Below, piece by piece: positions 48,040 to 57,073 of a DNA stretch of 64,000 nucleotides. The stretch is from Syntrophobacterales bacterium. Lineage in GTDB: Bacteria; Desulfobacterota; Syntrophobacteria; Syntrophobacterales; Thermodesulforhabdaceae. Below the pieces are notes generated by a model that saw nothing but the letters and a program-made list of their open reading frames with translations, searched no databases and was not told where the DNA came from. The stretch's first letter is position 1, and each line of letters begins with the position of its first letter. Both the position numbers and the translations under genes were made by a program. The stretch spans positions 159,085 through 223,084 of the forward strand of contig JAOACS010000031.1 in the NCBI GenBank assembly GCA_026417655.1, read 5' to 3'.

Positions 48040-49637
48040 GCCGTAAGGATCTACTATGGCAAATAGTATGGGACAAAGAGCGTTGTGCCTTCTGTGGTAG
48101 ATGCACAGCTGTTTGTCCTGTCCACGCCATAGAATTAGGGGTCTTCAGAAAACGGCTCCTTCAAGTGGCAGCTGGTATGGAGACCCAGCCCTCTAACGTT
48201 TACCAAGTCTTTTATGGCATTAGGCAGAAGACCGATCCAGCCTACTCTTGCATAGGTTGCGGGACCTGTACTCTCGTGTGTCCAAACGATTGCATAATAC
48301 CCATAAGAAATGATGAGATCGATAAACTTCGCTTTCATATAAACAGAGGTGGACAGCCAAGGCGACGAGGTGGGCGTAGAAACGTTCCAGAAGGTATTCT
48401 CGATAGGATTAAGTTTGTAAGGATCTCAATGTTAACCGACCCTGCATTAGATGCAGGACGCCATGAATTTGAGCTTCGCACCATTCTAGGTCGCGTGCTC
48501 CCACCGGAGGAAACCCTAAAACTCTATAAAGAAGAAGGATGGTCGCCTCCTGTTAGGGAGATATATCCCCTTATTATCGGTTCCATGTCCTTTGGAGCCC
48601 TCTCCCCAACTATGTGGGAAGGTCTTCAGATGGGGGTTGCCTACCTGAATGAAGAACTTGGTATGCCCGTTAGGATGTGCACAGGGGAGGGTGGCTGTCC
48701 TCCAAGGCTTCTAAGATCTCGTTTTATGAAATATGTCATTCTTCAAATCGCCAGTGGTTACTTTGGATGGGACGAAATTATTCATGCTATACCAGAAATG
48801 AAGGAAGATCCCTGTGCTGTAGAAATTAAATACGGTCAGGGAGCAAAGCCAGGAGATGGCGGCCTTCTCATGTGGTATAAGGTAAATAAACTTATTGCCG
48901 CTATTCGAGGAGTTCCACCCGGTGTAAGCCTTCCCAGTCCTCCAACCCATCAGACACTTTATTCCATTGAAGAAGCTGTTGCTAAAATGATCCAATCACT
49001 TTACATGGCCTGGGGATTCCGTGTTCCCGTATATCCGAAAATATCAGGCACCTCTACAGCCCTTGCAGTGCTCAATAACCTCACTAGAAATCCCTATGCG
49101 GCAGGCCTTGCCATAGACGGAGAAGATGGTGGGACGGGAGCCGCCTATAACGTTTCTATGGATCACATGGGTCATCCCATAGCCAGCAATATTCGCGAGT
49201 GCTACCTTAATCTAGTAAAAGTTGGAAAACAAAACGAAATTCCTCTATTTGCTGCAGGCGGTATAGGAAAACGAGGTAATCTTGCTGCAAATGCGGCAGC
49301 CCTTATTATGCTGGGAGCCAGTGGTGTCCAAATTGGAAAGTACATTATGCAGGCAGCGGCAGGCTGTGTCGGGTCAGAAACAGACAGATGTAACATCTGC
49401 AATATTGGCCTCTGCCCAAAGGGTATTACATCTCAGGATCCGCGGATATATCGAAGACTCGACCCAGAAAAGGTAGCAGAACGGGTAGTGGATGTATTTC
49501 TTAGCTTCGATACAGAACTAAAGAAGATTGTAGCTCCACTTGGTCGATCTACATCACTTCCTATTGGTATGTCTGATGCTCTAGGGATAGATGATTATCA
49601 CGCCGCCGAACGGCTCCAGATTAAATACGTAGTGTAA
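48003..49637 (+). CDS. glutamate synthase, FMN domain with N-terminal ferredoxin
   Basis: The central synthase subunit, 544 residues. Residues 20-110 hold two [4Fe-4S] motifs (CAFCGRCTAVCP and CIGCGTCTLVCP). The FMN barrel follows, with EIKYGQGAKPGDGG near 278 and IDGEDGGTGAAYN near 372. The 3Fe-4S motif CNICNIGLCPKGITSQDP is near 462. It makes glutamate from 2-oxoglutarate and ammonia passed from the amidotransferase. AAGGAG precedes the ATG, which overlaps the previous gene. The ferredoxin domain suggests ferredoxin-linked reduction. Confidence 0.93.
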   Translation: MASIGTIAPSSLSRKDLLWQIVWDKERCAFCGRCTAVCPVHAIELGVFRKRLLQVAAGMETQPSNVYQVFYGIRQKTDPAYSCIGCGTCTLVCPNDCIIPIRNDEIDKLRFHINRGGQPRRRGGRRNVPEGILDRIKFVRISMLTDPALDAGRHEFELRTILGRVLPPEETLKLYKEEGWSPPVREIYPLIIGSMSFGALSPTMWEGLQMGVAYLNEELGMPVRMCTGEGGCPPRLLRSRFMKYVILQIASGYFGWDEIIHAIPEMKEDPCAVEIKYGQGAKPGDGGLLMWYKVNKLIAAIRGVPPGVSLPSPPTHQTLYSIEEAVAKMIQSLYMAWGFRVPVYPKISGTSTALAVLNNLTRNPYAAGLAIDGEDGGTGAAYNVSMDHMGHPIASNIRECYLNLVKVGKQNEIPLFAAGGIGKRGNLAANAAALIMLGASGVQIGKYIMQAAAGCVGSETDRCNICNIGLCPKGITSQDPRIYRRLDPEKVAERVVDVFLSFDTELKKIVAPLGRSTSLPIGMSDALGIDDYHAAERLQIKYVV

Positions 49638-49651
49638 GGGGGAAACAGGAC

Positions 49652-51982
49652 ATGGAGAGCGAGCAGTGGGTGAAAATTGAAGGAATAATCGGGGGATACA
49701 GGGTTGACTCAAGAATTTTGGAGGAACGCATTCAGGAGGCCGTGGCTTCAGGGGCAAGATTTATCGAGGTTTATGCCGCTGGCCAGCATGGTATTGGTGG
49801 TCGACTCTGGAGAGCTAAAGATGAAAACGTCTATGTCCGAGTTATAGGTTCTCCAGGACAGCGACTTGGAGCAATGGGATTTCCCAATACCACTATTGAA
49901 GTTATGGGACCTGTGTCAGACGATGTGGGATGGCTTAATGCTGGAGCTACAATCATTGTCCATGGTAATGCCACCAACGGGGCGGGCAATGCAATGGCCC
50001 AGGGAAAGATTTACATTGCTGGAAATATTGGCGCCCGCGGCATGACCATGACAAAACACAATCCCCGTTTCGCCCCACCAGAACTCTGGGTCCTTGGCTC
50101 TGTAGGAGACTACTTCGCCGAATTTATGGCCGGTGGCATTGCTGTAATATGCGGTTATCAACCTCAAGATCCCGAAAATGTTTTGGGATACCGTCCATGC
50201 GTTGGAATGGTTGGTGGCAAGATATTTTTCCGAGGTCCCCACAAAGGCTATAGTCTACCGGACGCAAAACTTGTCCCTATAGATGACGAAAGCTGGATAT
50301 GGCTTATTGAAAATCTTAAACTCTTCCTTGAGAACATCAAAAAACCAGATCTTTTTGACGTTCTAGCAAAAAGATCGGATTGGCAACTTATCGCCGCAAG
50401 AAGTCCTATGGAAAAGGTCCTCCTTCCCAGAAAGTCAATGCATGAATTCCGAATGGTGGTCTGGGAAAAGGAGTTAGGAAAAGGTGGCCTTATAGGCGAT
50501 CTCGTCACCTTTGATCAAAGCCCCATTCCCATCATAACAACCGGTTTTTTAAGACGATACGTCCCTGTGTGGGAAAACAGAAAATATCAACCACCCTGCG
50601 AAGCAAGTTGTCCTACCGGTATTCCTGTCCGTGACAGATGGCAGCTTATCCGAGAAGGCCGGATAGATGAAGCCGTCGATCTTGCTCTAGCCTACACACC
50701 CTTCCCGGCAACCGTATGTGGATATCTTTGTCCGAACTTATGCATGAAGGGATGCACAAGAACCGCCCAGGGGGTAGCGCCAGTAGATACGACCATTTTA
50801 GGAAAGGCAAGTCTTTCCGCAAAACCACCTAAACTTCCACCTATAACGGGGGGAAAAGTTGCTGTAATTGGAGGTGGCCCCGCTGGAATCTCGGTAGCGT
50901 GGCAACTTAGACTCAAAGGCCACGAACCTGTCATCTACGATATGCGTTCGGAACTTGGAGGAAAACTTACGGAGGTCATTCCTCCTTCGAGAATTCCTCA
51001 GGAAGTTTTGGATGCAGAATTAGACAGAGTAAGAAAACTGATACCCCACGTCCATCTCCAGCAAAAATTATCAAAGGAAGAATTTGAAAGACTCAAACTG
51101 GACTATGACTTCGTCATTATAGCAACGGGCGCCCAAAAACCGAGGATGCTTCCTGTTCCCGGTATTGAAAGGGCGATTTCAGCAAGGGATTTTTTAAGGC
51201 GAAGTCGTAGCAATGATATCTCTCCAGGGGAGAAAGTTGTTATAATTGGAGCAGGAAATGTGGGCTGCGACGTTGCAACAGAGGCCTTTAGGCTTGGAGC
51301 AAAAGACATAACCCTTATAGACATTCAGGAACCAGCCTCCTTTGGTAAAGAGAGAAAAGAGGCGGAAGCCATAGGGGCAAAATTTCTCTGGCCTCGCTTC
51401 ACAAAGGCTATAAGCGAAAAAGGGGTCGAACTTTCCTCAGGTGAGCTGCTTGAAGCGGATACAGTTGTTGTTGCCATAGGTGACCAACCAGAGCTGGAAA
51501 ATATACCCGATACGGTGGCTAAAGATCGAGGCTTCGTTAAGGTAAACGAATACTACCAGACTACGGATCCCAAAATCTTCGCCATAGGTGATGTAGTAAA
51601 ACTAGGGCTTCTCACGGAAGCGATAGGTGCAGGAAGGATTGCGGCTGAAGCGATCGATGAAATCCTCAAGGGGAAGCGCCCAAGACGAGATGTTCGTATG
51701 GTAATAGAAAGGGGACGAATTAAGTCAGAATATTTTGACCCAAGACTTGCTCCAGGCGTGCCTTTAGAAAGGTGTGCAAATGCCTGTGCATCCTGTGGTT
51801 CCTGTAGAGATTGTGGAATCTGTATCACTATTTGCCCCCAGGGGGCTATCTCTAAAGTGGAGGGACTAAAGGGTTCCTTTGAAATGGCGGTTGATGGGGA
51901 AAAGTGTATAGGATGTGGCTTTTGCGCTGGAGCCTGCCCATGTGGCATCTGGAATCTGGTAGAAAACGATCCAATAGAGTAA
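49652..51982 (+). CDS. glutamate synthase, GXGXG domain fused to GltD-type reductase and ferredoxin
   Basis: A 776-residue fusion. Residues about 20-225 are the GXGXG structural domain of glutamate synthase (ASGARFIEVYAAGQHGIGGRLW, INxGATIIVHGNATNGAGNAMAQGKIYIAGNIGARGM). Residues about 305-680 are a GltD-like NAD(P)H/FAD reductase with CEASCPTGIPV, CPNLCMKGC, the Rossmann GGGPAGIS and a second GAGNVGCDV. The C-terminus carries [4Fe-4S] motifs (CASCGSCRDCGICITICP and CIGCGFCAGACPCG). It completes the three-gene GOGAT with the preceding two genes, 14 bases after the FMN subunit. Confidence 0.93.
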   Translation: MESEQWVKIEGIIGGYRVDSRILEERIQEAVASGARFIEVYAAGQHGIGGRLWRAKDENVYVRVIGSPGQRLGAMGFPNTTIEVMGPVSDDVGWLNAGATIIVHGNATNGAGNAMAQGKIYIAGNIGARGMTMTKHNPRFAPPELWVLGSVGDYFAEFMAGGIAVICGYQPQDPENVLGYRPCVGMVGGKIFFRGPHKGYSLPDAKLVPIDDESWIWLIENLKLFLENIKKPDLFDVLAKRSDWQLIAARSPMEKVLLPRKSMHEFRMVVWEKELGKGGLIGDLVTFDQSPIPIITTGFLRRYVPVWENRKYQPPCEASCPTGIPVRDRWQLIREGRIDEAVDLALAYTPFPATVCGYLCPNLCMKGCTRTAQGVAPVDTTILGKASLSAKPPKLPPITGGKVAVIGGGPAGISVAWQLRLKGHEPVIYDMRSELGGKLTEVIPPSRIPQEVLDAELDRVRKLIPHVHLQQKLSKEEFERLKLDYDFVIIATGAQKPRMLPVPGIERAISARDFLRRSRSNDISPGEKVVIIGAGNVGCDVATEAFRLGAKDITLIDIQEPASFGKERKEAEAIGAKFLWPRFTKAISEKGVELSSGELLEADTVVVAIGDQPELENIPDTVAKDRGFVKVNEYYQTTDPKIFAIGDVVKLGLLTEAIGAGRIAAEAIDEILKGKRPRRDVRMVIERGRIKSEYFDPRLAPGVPLERCANACASCGSCRDCGICITICPQGAISKVEGLKGSFEMAVDGEKCIGCGFCAGACPCGIWNLVENDPIE

Positions 51983-51993
51983 TTTATTATCCA

Positions 51994-52017
51994 GGGGTAG
52001 AGCTCTACGCCTACCCC
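51994..52017 (+). terminator. hairpin after the GOGAT operon
   Basis: GGGGTAG at 51994-52000 pairs with CTACCCC at 52011-52017. No T tract follows, so efficiency is uncertain. The following 180 bases contain no gene I can support. Confidence 0.4.
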
Positions 52018-52193
52018 GTGAGTATTCAACCTGGTTAAAAACTCTAGGGTCTTCCTCCTATTTAGTGAGGTCCTTATAAATCCTTGCATCCTTAGCGGTA
52101 CCCTTGTTTTTATTTCAAGATAGATATATTTACACCTTGGCAATAGGGGAAAAGATTCCCCTTTTCCCAGGATCTTGGTTAGGAGGGTGTAGA

Positions 52194-53132
52194 GTGCCAA
52201 GGAAAGTTAATGCCTTCTACGTTGGTCTTTTCTTGATAGTTACGATCTCCATCACAACCGGAATAGTCTTTTGGGTTGGATTTTCTCAGCTCTTTGAAAA
52301 AAAGAGATTGTACGTTTCCTACTTTGCTGAATCCGTTAAAGGCCTTCAGAGGGATGCTACTGTAAATTACCTCGGTGTCCCCGTTGGAAAGGTTAAAAAA
52401 GTTGGCATCGCACCAAATGGTAGGCTGGTTGAAGTGGTGCTTAGTATTTCAGAAGATTTTGTTGTAGATGATACCTTGGTTGTAAGGCTTCGGGAGCAGG
52501 GTATAACAGGCCTTCGTTTTCTTGAAATAGACAAGGCGCCTCCCGACACCGATAAGCTTACTCCTGTAATATCCTTTACTCCACCCTATCCCCTTATTCG
52601 ATCCTACCCATCAGAAATGCAGGCAATAAAAGATGCCCTTGAGAGGCTTTATGGGAAAATTGTTTCCATTGACTTCGAAAGCATCGCAAGGAACTGGGCA
52701 GATGTGGCTCTATCGGTCAAACAACTTGTTTCAAGCCAGGATATAGAAAATTCTATAAAATCGGTGACCATATCTACGAAAAATATTGAAGAGTTCAGTG
52801 AGAATCTTCGCCAAAGCTTCAAACGGGAACCTCCAGAAAGAATCCTACAGTCAGCAAACGATTTCTTTAAAGAAGCAAAACTCCTAACCTCCTCTCTTAA
52901 TTCCAAAATTGAGGCCTTCGATTGGAATAGCATCAACAAGAGCCTAATTAACATGAATTCTAACATAGAGATGTTACAAAAGACCTTAATTTCTCTTGAC
53001 CAGAATCTATCCACAACCCTTGTTGAAACCCAGAAAACGCTTCGAGAACTTCAAACTACGATGGAAAGGATACGAAAAGAACCTGGAAGGCTCATCTTAA
53101 GCCCAACCGATGAAGATCCTTTCAAGAAATAG
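52194..53132 (+). CDS. MCE (MlaD) family protein
   Basis: A GTG start at 52194 is chosen because AGGAGG lies 7 bases upstream. The 312-residue protein has one N-terminal membrane helix (VGLFLIVTISITTGIVFWVGF), then an MCE domain (YVSYFAESVKGLQRDATVNYLGVPVGKVKKVGI at about 40-75), then a long helical region to the end. MCE proteins bind lipid and sit between an inner-membrane ABC transporter and the outer membrane. The permease and ATPase genes are not here, so they must be elsewhere or upstream of another MCE set. Confidence 0.88.
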   Translation: MPRKVNAFYVGLFLIVTISITTGIVFWVGFSQLFEKKRLYVSYFAESVKGLQRDATVNYLGVPVGKVKKVGIAPNGRLVEVVLSISEDFVVDDTLVVRLREQGITGLRFLEIDKAPPDTDKLTPVISFTPPYPLIRSYPSEMQAIKDALERLYGKIVSIDFESIARNWADVALSVKQLVSSQDIENSIKSVTISTKNIEEFSENLRQSFKREPPERILQSANDFFKEAKLLTSSLNSKIEAFDWNSINKSLINMNSNIEMLQKTLISLDQNLSTTLVETQKTLRELQTTMERIRKEPGRLILSPTDEDPFKK

Positions 53133-53145
53133 GGAGCATATATTG

Positions 53146-53775
53146 ATGTCAAAATTAATAATTTCATCCCTTATGATAGTAGTAGGATTCTGCGGATGCA
53201 CAGGATCTATCATTCCCAAATCACCTCCTCCTCAGTATTATCAACTGGACTATAACTATAGGGAAGTTAAAGTTCCCACCGAATCCTTCAAAGACAAGAT
53301 CCTAAGGATATGGGAATTTAATGCAAAATCTCCCTTTGACGGAACAGAGATGGTTGTCGAGGTTGGTAGATCCGGCATAGCTATTTCCAGAGTTCACCAA
53401 TGGATCGACCGACCAGGAGCACTTCTTTCTGAGTGGATTCGAAGAGACATAGATCGAGATGGGATGTTCGGCGGCGCCTATGAAACGGTGGAGATAGGTA
53501 AAGAAATAGATGTTGAATTAAGTGGTACGGTAGAGCGATGGAGCCTTATAAAAGATGGGGATACCTATTTTTCCATTATTGAAGCGACATTGACGGTTTG
53601 GCAAAAAAAGCCAAAACCCTATATTCTCTTTAAGAAACATTATGCTATAAGGAGCTCTCCCATACCTTATAGGGATCCCGAGGCCTTCGCAAAAGCCGCT
53701 ACTGAAATAGCTGCAAAGCTATCCTATGAATTCAGATCTGAATTATATAAAACTCTTGCCAAGAGACATGACTAG
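53146..53775 (+). CDS. ABC-transport auxiliary lipoprotein
   Basis: Start 53146 follows AGGGAG by 9 bases. The 209-residue protein begins with a lipoprotein-type signal (MSKLIISSLMIVVGFCGC) with a Cys near residue 18, then QYYQLDYN and EMVVEVGRSGIAISRVHQWIDRPG. The pattern fits the PqiC/YmbA-like family that partners MCE proteins at the outer membrane. It is 13 bases after the MCE gene, and its stop overlaps the convergent dnaA gene by 4 bases. Confidence 0.78.
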   Translation: MSKLIISSLMIVVGFCGCTGSIIPKSPPPQYYQLDYNYREVKVPTESFKDKILRIWEFNAKSPFDGTEMVVEVGRSGIAISRVHQWIDRPGALLSEWIRRDIDRDGMFGGAYETVEIGKEIDVELSGTVERWSLIKDGDTYFSIIEATLTVWQKKPKPYILFKKHYAIRSSPIPYRDPEAFAKAATEIAAKLSYEFRSELYKTLAKRHD

Positions 53776-55208
53776 GGATCAAATTGGCTAAGAGCACAAC
53801 GGGCCTTAAGTTTTCCAGCAATATAGTCAATATATTTTTTCAAGGGATCCCCATGGGAGTTTATACTTTTTTGGACTTCCTTAAGGGTATGAAGGACGGT
53901 GCTGTGAGTTCGATTGAAGGCTCTAGCAACACTCTGAATAGTTTCCTTCGTATATTCACAGCACAGATAAAGGGCAACTTTTCTAGCTATCATGATCTCC
54001 CTCCTACGGCTTGACGAAAGAAGTTCGTCCCTTTTCAGATTAAAAGTTTCACAAACCAAATCCTGAATAAGCGATATGTCCACAAAGGGAAGACGTTCCT
54101 GAAGGGTGATCACCACATCACGAGCCAATTCTATTGTTACAGGAATCCCCAAAATATTACTCTTGGCTATAAGTCCAACAAGAGAGCTCTCCAACCTTCT
54201 TACATCACCTTCAATATGCTCTGCCAAAAACTCTAAGACCTTGAGAGGAATCTTTGCCCTTTCGTAGGATGCCTTTTTCCTAAGTATATTTAATCTCGTT
54301 TCGAAATCGGGAGGATCTATTTTGGTAATAAAGGCTCCAGAAAGCCTCGAGCGAAGTTCAGAATGTAGCCGAGGGATATCTTTGGGAAGCTTTGATGAGG
54401 TACAGATAATCTTTTTACCACTGTCCATAAGTTCATCGAGTGTGTAAATGAGTTCCGACTGGATCTTTTCCTTTCCGCCGAAAAACTCGATCTTTTCAAG
54501 AAGCAGGATATCGCAATGGGATCGATACTTTTCTTTAAAGGCTTCCATGCGATCCTTCTTAAGAGCCGAGATCATGTCGTTTGTGAACTGTTCCGCCGTA
54601 ACATAATGAACCTTAATCTGAGGACTGTTTTTAAAAACATGATTCCCAATGGCCTGAGAAAGATGACTCTTTCCTAAGCCTGAGTCCGCCATTATATATA
54701 GAGCCTGAAGATTATAGTATTTACCTGTGGCAACCGCCAGCGATGAAGCATAGGCCAAATGATTACACTGGCCCGTTACAAAATCATCAAAGGTAAAGCG
54801 GGGGTTAAAGGGGGATACCCTTACCGAATATACATCTCCAATGCTAAGCTGTCGTGGCGACGTGGTTCTCTCCGCAACCTGGTTTTCTTGGAACTCTTCA
54901 GCTTTTTTATTATGGCCGATTACCTGATAGCTAATCTGTCTTATCTGAGGAAGGACAGCCTGAATTACGGGAAGCACCTTCTTCTCAAGCTTTTCCCTTA
55001 TCCATTGAATATGAAAATTGTTCTGACATCCCAGAATGAAAACCTCACCTTCTACACCTAGACATTCAAGGGGGGCGATCCAGAGATCGAACTGCCCTCG
55101 AGAGAGAGTTCGCTCCAGTCTAGATCTGATCTCATGCCACAAATCGGAACCCATGTTGTTCCATTCCACCCGAAAAAACTCCCCCTTACAACAGGTTAGT
55201 TGAGCCAT
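53772..55208 (-). CDS. dnaA: DnaA-type replication initiator, divergent
   Basis: The 478-residue protein has the four-domain DnaA plan: N-terminal domain (WHEIRSRLERTLSRGQFDLWIAPLE), linker, AAA+ ATPase and C-terminal DNA-binding domain (RRREIMIARKVALYL, then VARAFNRTHSTVLHTL near 435). Walker A is MADSGLGKSHL near residue 173. Walker B reads ILLLEKIEF near 235 where most DnaA have LLIDDIQF, and the signature GRDHTTV is NRTHSTV. Start 55208 follows GGGAGA; a later Met (55154) lacks a site. I see no DnaA-box cluster upstream. It could be the main or a second DnaA. Confidence 0.85.
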   Translation of the reverse strand: MAQLTCCKGEFFRVEWNNMGSDLWHEIRSRLERTLSRGQFDLWIAPLECLGVEGEVFILGCQNNFHIQWIREKLEKKVLPVIQAVLPQIRQISYQVIGHNKKAEEFQENQVAERTTSPRQLSIGDVYSVRVSPFNPRFTFDDFVTGQCNHLAYASSLAVATGKYYNLQALYIMADSGLGKSHLSQAIGNHVFKNSPQIKVHYVTAEQFTNDMISALKKDRMEAFKEKYRSHCDILLLEKIEFFGGKEKIQSELIYTLDELMDSGKKIICTSSKLPKDIPRLHSELRSRLSGAFITKIDPPDFETRLNILRKKASYERAKIPLKVLEFLAEHIEGDVRRLESSLVGLIAKSNILGIPVTIELARDVVITLQERLPFVDISLIQDLVCETFNLKRDELLSSSRRREIMIARKVALYLCCEYTKETIQSVARAFNRTHSTVLHTLKEVQKSINSHGDPLKKYIDYIAGKLKARCALSQFDP

Positions 55209-55489
55209 TCAAATATTTCTCCCGCAACCCTTTTCATCTAGAGCATAGCAAGGACAAAAAAACAACCAGACCTTCCCTTCGGTCATAGCTCGACTTGGCT
55301 TGCTCTATATTACTACTTCCACTTCAATAGAGTCGTCAAAAACGATTAGAGGCAGGTTTTCGGAAAGGCCGTAAAAAAAAATTGAATTGGAATTTTTAAG
55401 ATAGTCACTAGCTTAAGCGAACAAAGGAGGTAACCTTTTGGTAAGACACATTTTTTTAGAAAGAGGAAAAAGTTTTTCATTATGAGCGG

Positions 55490-55517
55490 TTAGATCATTC
55501 CAAAAGGTAAGGTTTAC
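55490..55517 (-). promoter_or_regulatory. possible ECF-type promoter toward dnaA
   Basis: On the minus strand GTAAACC (55511-55517) and GATCTAA (55490-55496) are 14 bases apart, the same layout as the plus-strand element upstream of the Spy-like gene. A promoter here would lie about 280 bases before dnaA. The match is inexact. Confidence 0.3.
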
Positions 55518-55588
55518 ATCTTTTAAGGCCAAAATCTTTTAAAATCTTTTCCTATTTTAAAATATCGCCTTAAATTGTTTTCAAAGTT

Positions 55589-55616
55589 GTAACCTTTTCG
55601 TAAATAGACGACTAAT
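55589..55616 (+). promoter_or_regulatory. likely ECF sigma promoter of the Spy-like/ECF cluster
   Basis: TGTAACC (55589-55595) and CGACTAA (55610-55616), 14 bases apart, fit the AAC-containing -35 and CG-containing -10 pattern typical of ECF sigma promoters. It lies 64 bases before the Spy-like gene, with GGAGGAGG as its ribosome site. The ECF factor encoded two genes on is the natural candidate to use it. Confidence 0.5.
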
Positions 55617-55679
55617 GTAAAGAATCAGCTACCTCTCCGGCTTGGAGACAACCAAAAAACCTTGGAGGAGGACCAGCTT

Positions 55680-56141
55680 ATGAAAACCCTAAAGAAGGCT
55701 TTCCTGATGACATTTTTTATGTGCCTTGCATTAACTAAACTGGTAGCAGGGTCGGAATTGAAGGAACATAACAGTAAACTACCAAAGTATCTCTCCTGTC
55801 TTCAATCTCTTCAACTTGATGATAAACAAAGGTCGGAAATAATGGAGATTTACGACTCACATAAGTCACAGGTTAATAACCTTCGGGTGGAAATCGGCGA
55901 GAAAACGGGGGCCCTTAAAAAAGCCATAGAAAGCGGAGATGAACATATTGTGAGAAAGGCTTTCCAGGAGGTCAGCAAACTGAGGGAAAATATGTTGATA
56001 TTAAAACTTTCGATATTAAAGGACGTAAAAAATGTCCTCTCCGATGATCAAAAAAACCAATTCAATGCTTGCCTCAAGGAGCAACTGGAAGGGGTCCAAA
56101 GAAAATGGGAAAAGGCTCTTATGCGTTTTCTTAGCGAATAA
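55680..56141 (+). CDS. Spy/CpxP-like periplasmic protein
   Basis: Start 55680 follows GGAGGAGG. The 153-residue product has a signal peptide (to about residue 23, KLVAGS) and a helical body with LDDKQRSEIMEIYDSH near 47 and LSDDQKNQFNACL near 122, which are LTxxQ-like repeats of the Spy/CpxP family. Such proteins sense or chaperone misfolded envelope proteins or bind metals. Two Cys are present. It precedes the ECF gene and is probably the first gene of its operon. Confidence 0.7.
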   Translation: MKTLKKAFLMTFFMCLALTKLVAGSELKEHNSKLPKYLSCLQSLQLDDKQRSEIMEIYDSHKSQVNNLRVEIGEKTGALKKAIESGDEHIVRKAFQEVSKLRENMLILKLSILKDVKNVLSDDQKNQFNACLKEQLEGVQRKWEKALMRFLSE

Positions 56142-56161
56142 AATGGCTTTGAAAAGTACTG

Positions 56162-56788
56162 ATGGAAGATCTTTCATCTATATCCGACGAAATGGCCATA
56201 AAGAGGGTTCTTGAAGGAGATATTCAGGCCTTTGAAGTGCTTGTTATGCGACATCAAGGGACCGTGGCGAGAATCCTTTCCCGCCACGTTCCCTCCCAAG
56301 ATGTGGAAGATATCGCTCAGGAAGTATTCTTAAGCGCTCTACTAAATCTTAACAAACTCAAAGATCCTAGAGCCTTCGGTAGTTGGATTACGAAAATTGC
56401 AACAAGAAGCTGTGTAAACTACTGGCGATCAAAACTAAGAAGAAAGGAAGAACTCTTTTCAGAACTCAAGGATGAACAATTTGATCTTCTAGAAAGGTCA
56501 CTTTTTGGGAAAGGGGATTTGGCTGATGACATAACAAAGGAGGAAATAGAAAGGTTGGAAGAAATACTTTGGTGGGCCCTCTCACACCTTAGCCCCATGG
56601 ATAGGATAGTTATCGAACTGATTTACTTTGAAAATCTAGGACATATGGAAGTAGCCGAGATGACGGGATGCACAAAGGGAGGTGTAAAGATAAGAGCCTT
56701 CAGAGCTAGAAGGAAATTAAGAAAAATTGTAGAGCAGGAACTTAAAAGGCGAAGCCATGAACAGAAAGACAGAGGAAAAACTTTTTGA
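56162..56788 (+). CDS. ECF RNA polymerase sigma factor
   Basis: A 208-residue group IV sigma factor. Region 2 is near residues 20-90 (AFEVLVMRHQGTVARILSR, DVEDIAQEVFLSALLNL, FGSWITKIATRSCVNYWR). Region 4 is near 135-195 (LSPMDRIVIELIYFENLGHMEVAEMTGCTKGGVKIRAFRARRKLR). It directs RNA polymerase to stress promoters. Its last 32 bases overlap the next gene, whose product is probably its anti-sigma factor. Confidence 0.93.
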   Translation: MEDLSSISDEMAIKRVLEGDIQAFEVLVMRHQGTVARILSRHVPSQDVEDIAQEVFLSALLNLNKLKDPRAFGSWITKIATRSCVNYWRSKLRRKEELFSELKDEQFDLLERSLFGKGDLADDITKEEIERLEEILWWALSHLSPMDRIVIELIYFENLGHMEVAEMTGCTKGGVKIRAFRARRKLRKIVEQELKRRSHEQKDRGKTF

Positions 56789-57062
56789 GATCCTTCGCCG
56801 TATTTATGAAAATAGGCAGGAGATAAAACTAGATGATAAGTGGCGAAGGATCCTTATGAAGCAGGTTGTTGAGATAACAGAAAAATCCGTTCAATTGGTG
56901 GGAATCTCCCCTTGGATGTTCAAAATTTCAGCTCAATTGAGGTTTGGCATTTTAATAGTTTTGTTATTGTCTCTTGCTACTCTTGTTGTTACTCACCACC
57001 AACTAGGTTTTGATTTAATAAGCTTGGCCTTTGAGTTTGAACAGGAAATCTTCAATCTTTGA
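56757..57062 (+). CDS. probable membrane-bound anti-sigma factor
   Basis: A 101-residue protein with a charged helical N-terminal half (residues 1-45) and one membrane helix near residues 60-82 (FGILIVLLLSLATLVVTHH). It is translationally overlapped with the ECF gene by 32 bases, the usual arrangement for anti-sigma factors. No zinc-binding HxxxCxxC motif is visible. The anti-sigma role comes from position and topology. Confidence 0.55.
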   Translation: MNRKTEEKLFEILRRIYENRQEIKLDDKWRRILMKQVVEITEKSVQLVGISPWMFKISAQLRFGILIVLLLSLATLVVTHHQLGFDLISLAFEFEQEIFNL

Positions 57063-57073
57063 AAGATGGCAAG

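Larger units (their letters stand above)
55209..55679. promoter_or_regulatory. divergent AT-rich region with GTAACCTTTT repeats
   Basis: This 471-base region holds no gene I can support. GTAACCTTTTGGTAA at 55430-55444 recurs as GTAACCTTTTCGTAA at 55590-55604, and CCAAAAGGTAA lies inverted at 55500-55510. Two of these lie within the divergent ECF-like promoters described separately. I did not find canonical DnaA boxes. Confidence 0.5.

Noticed and set aside
51553..52200. A 215-codon minus-strand frame at the end of the GOGAT fusion
   Set aside because: It is mostly antisense to conserved coding sequence, has a long arginine/proline-rich run and no ribosome site or family mark.
55209..55679. 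A chromosomal origin beside dnaA
   Set aside because: The region is AT-rich but I found no cluster of TTATCCACA-type boxes, and the repeats present resemble ECF promoter elements.
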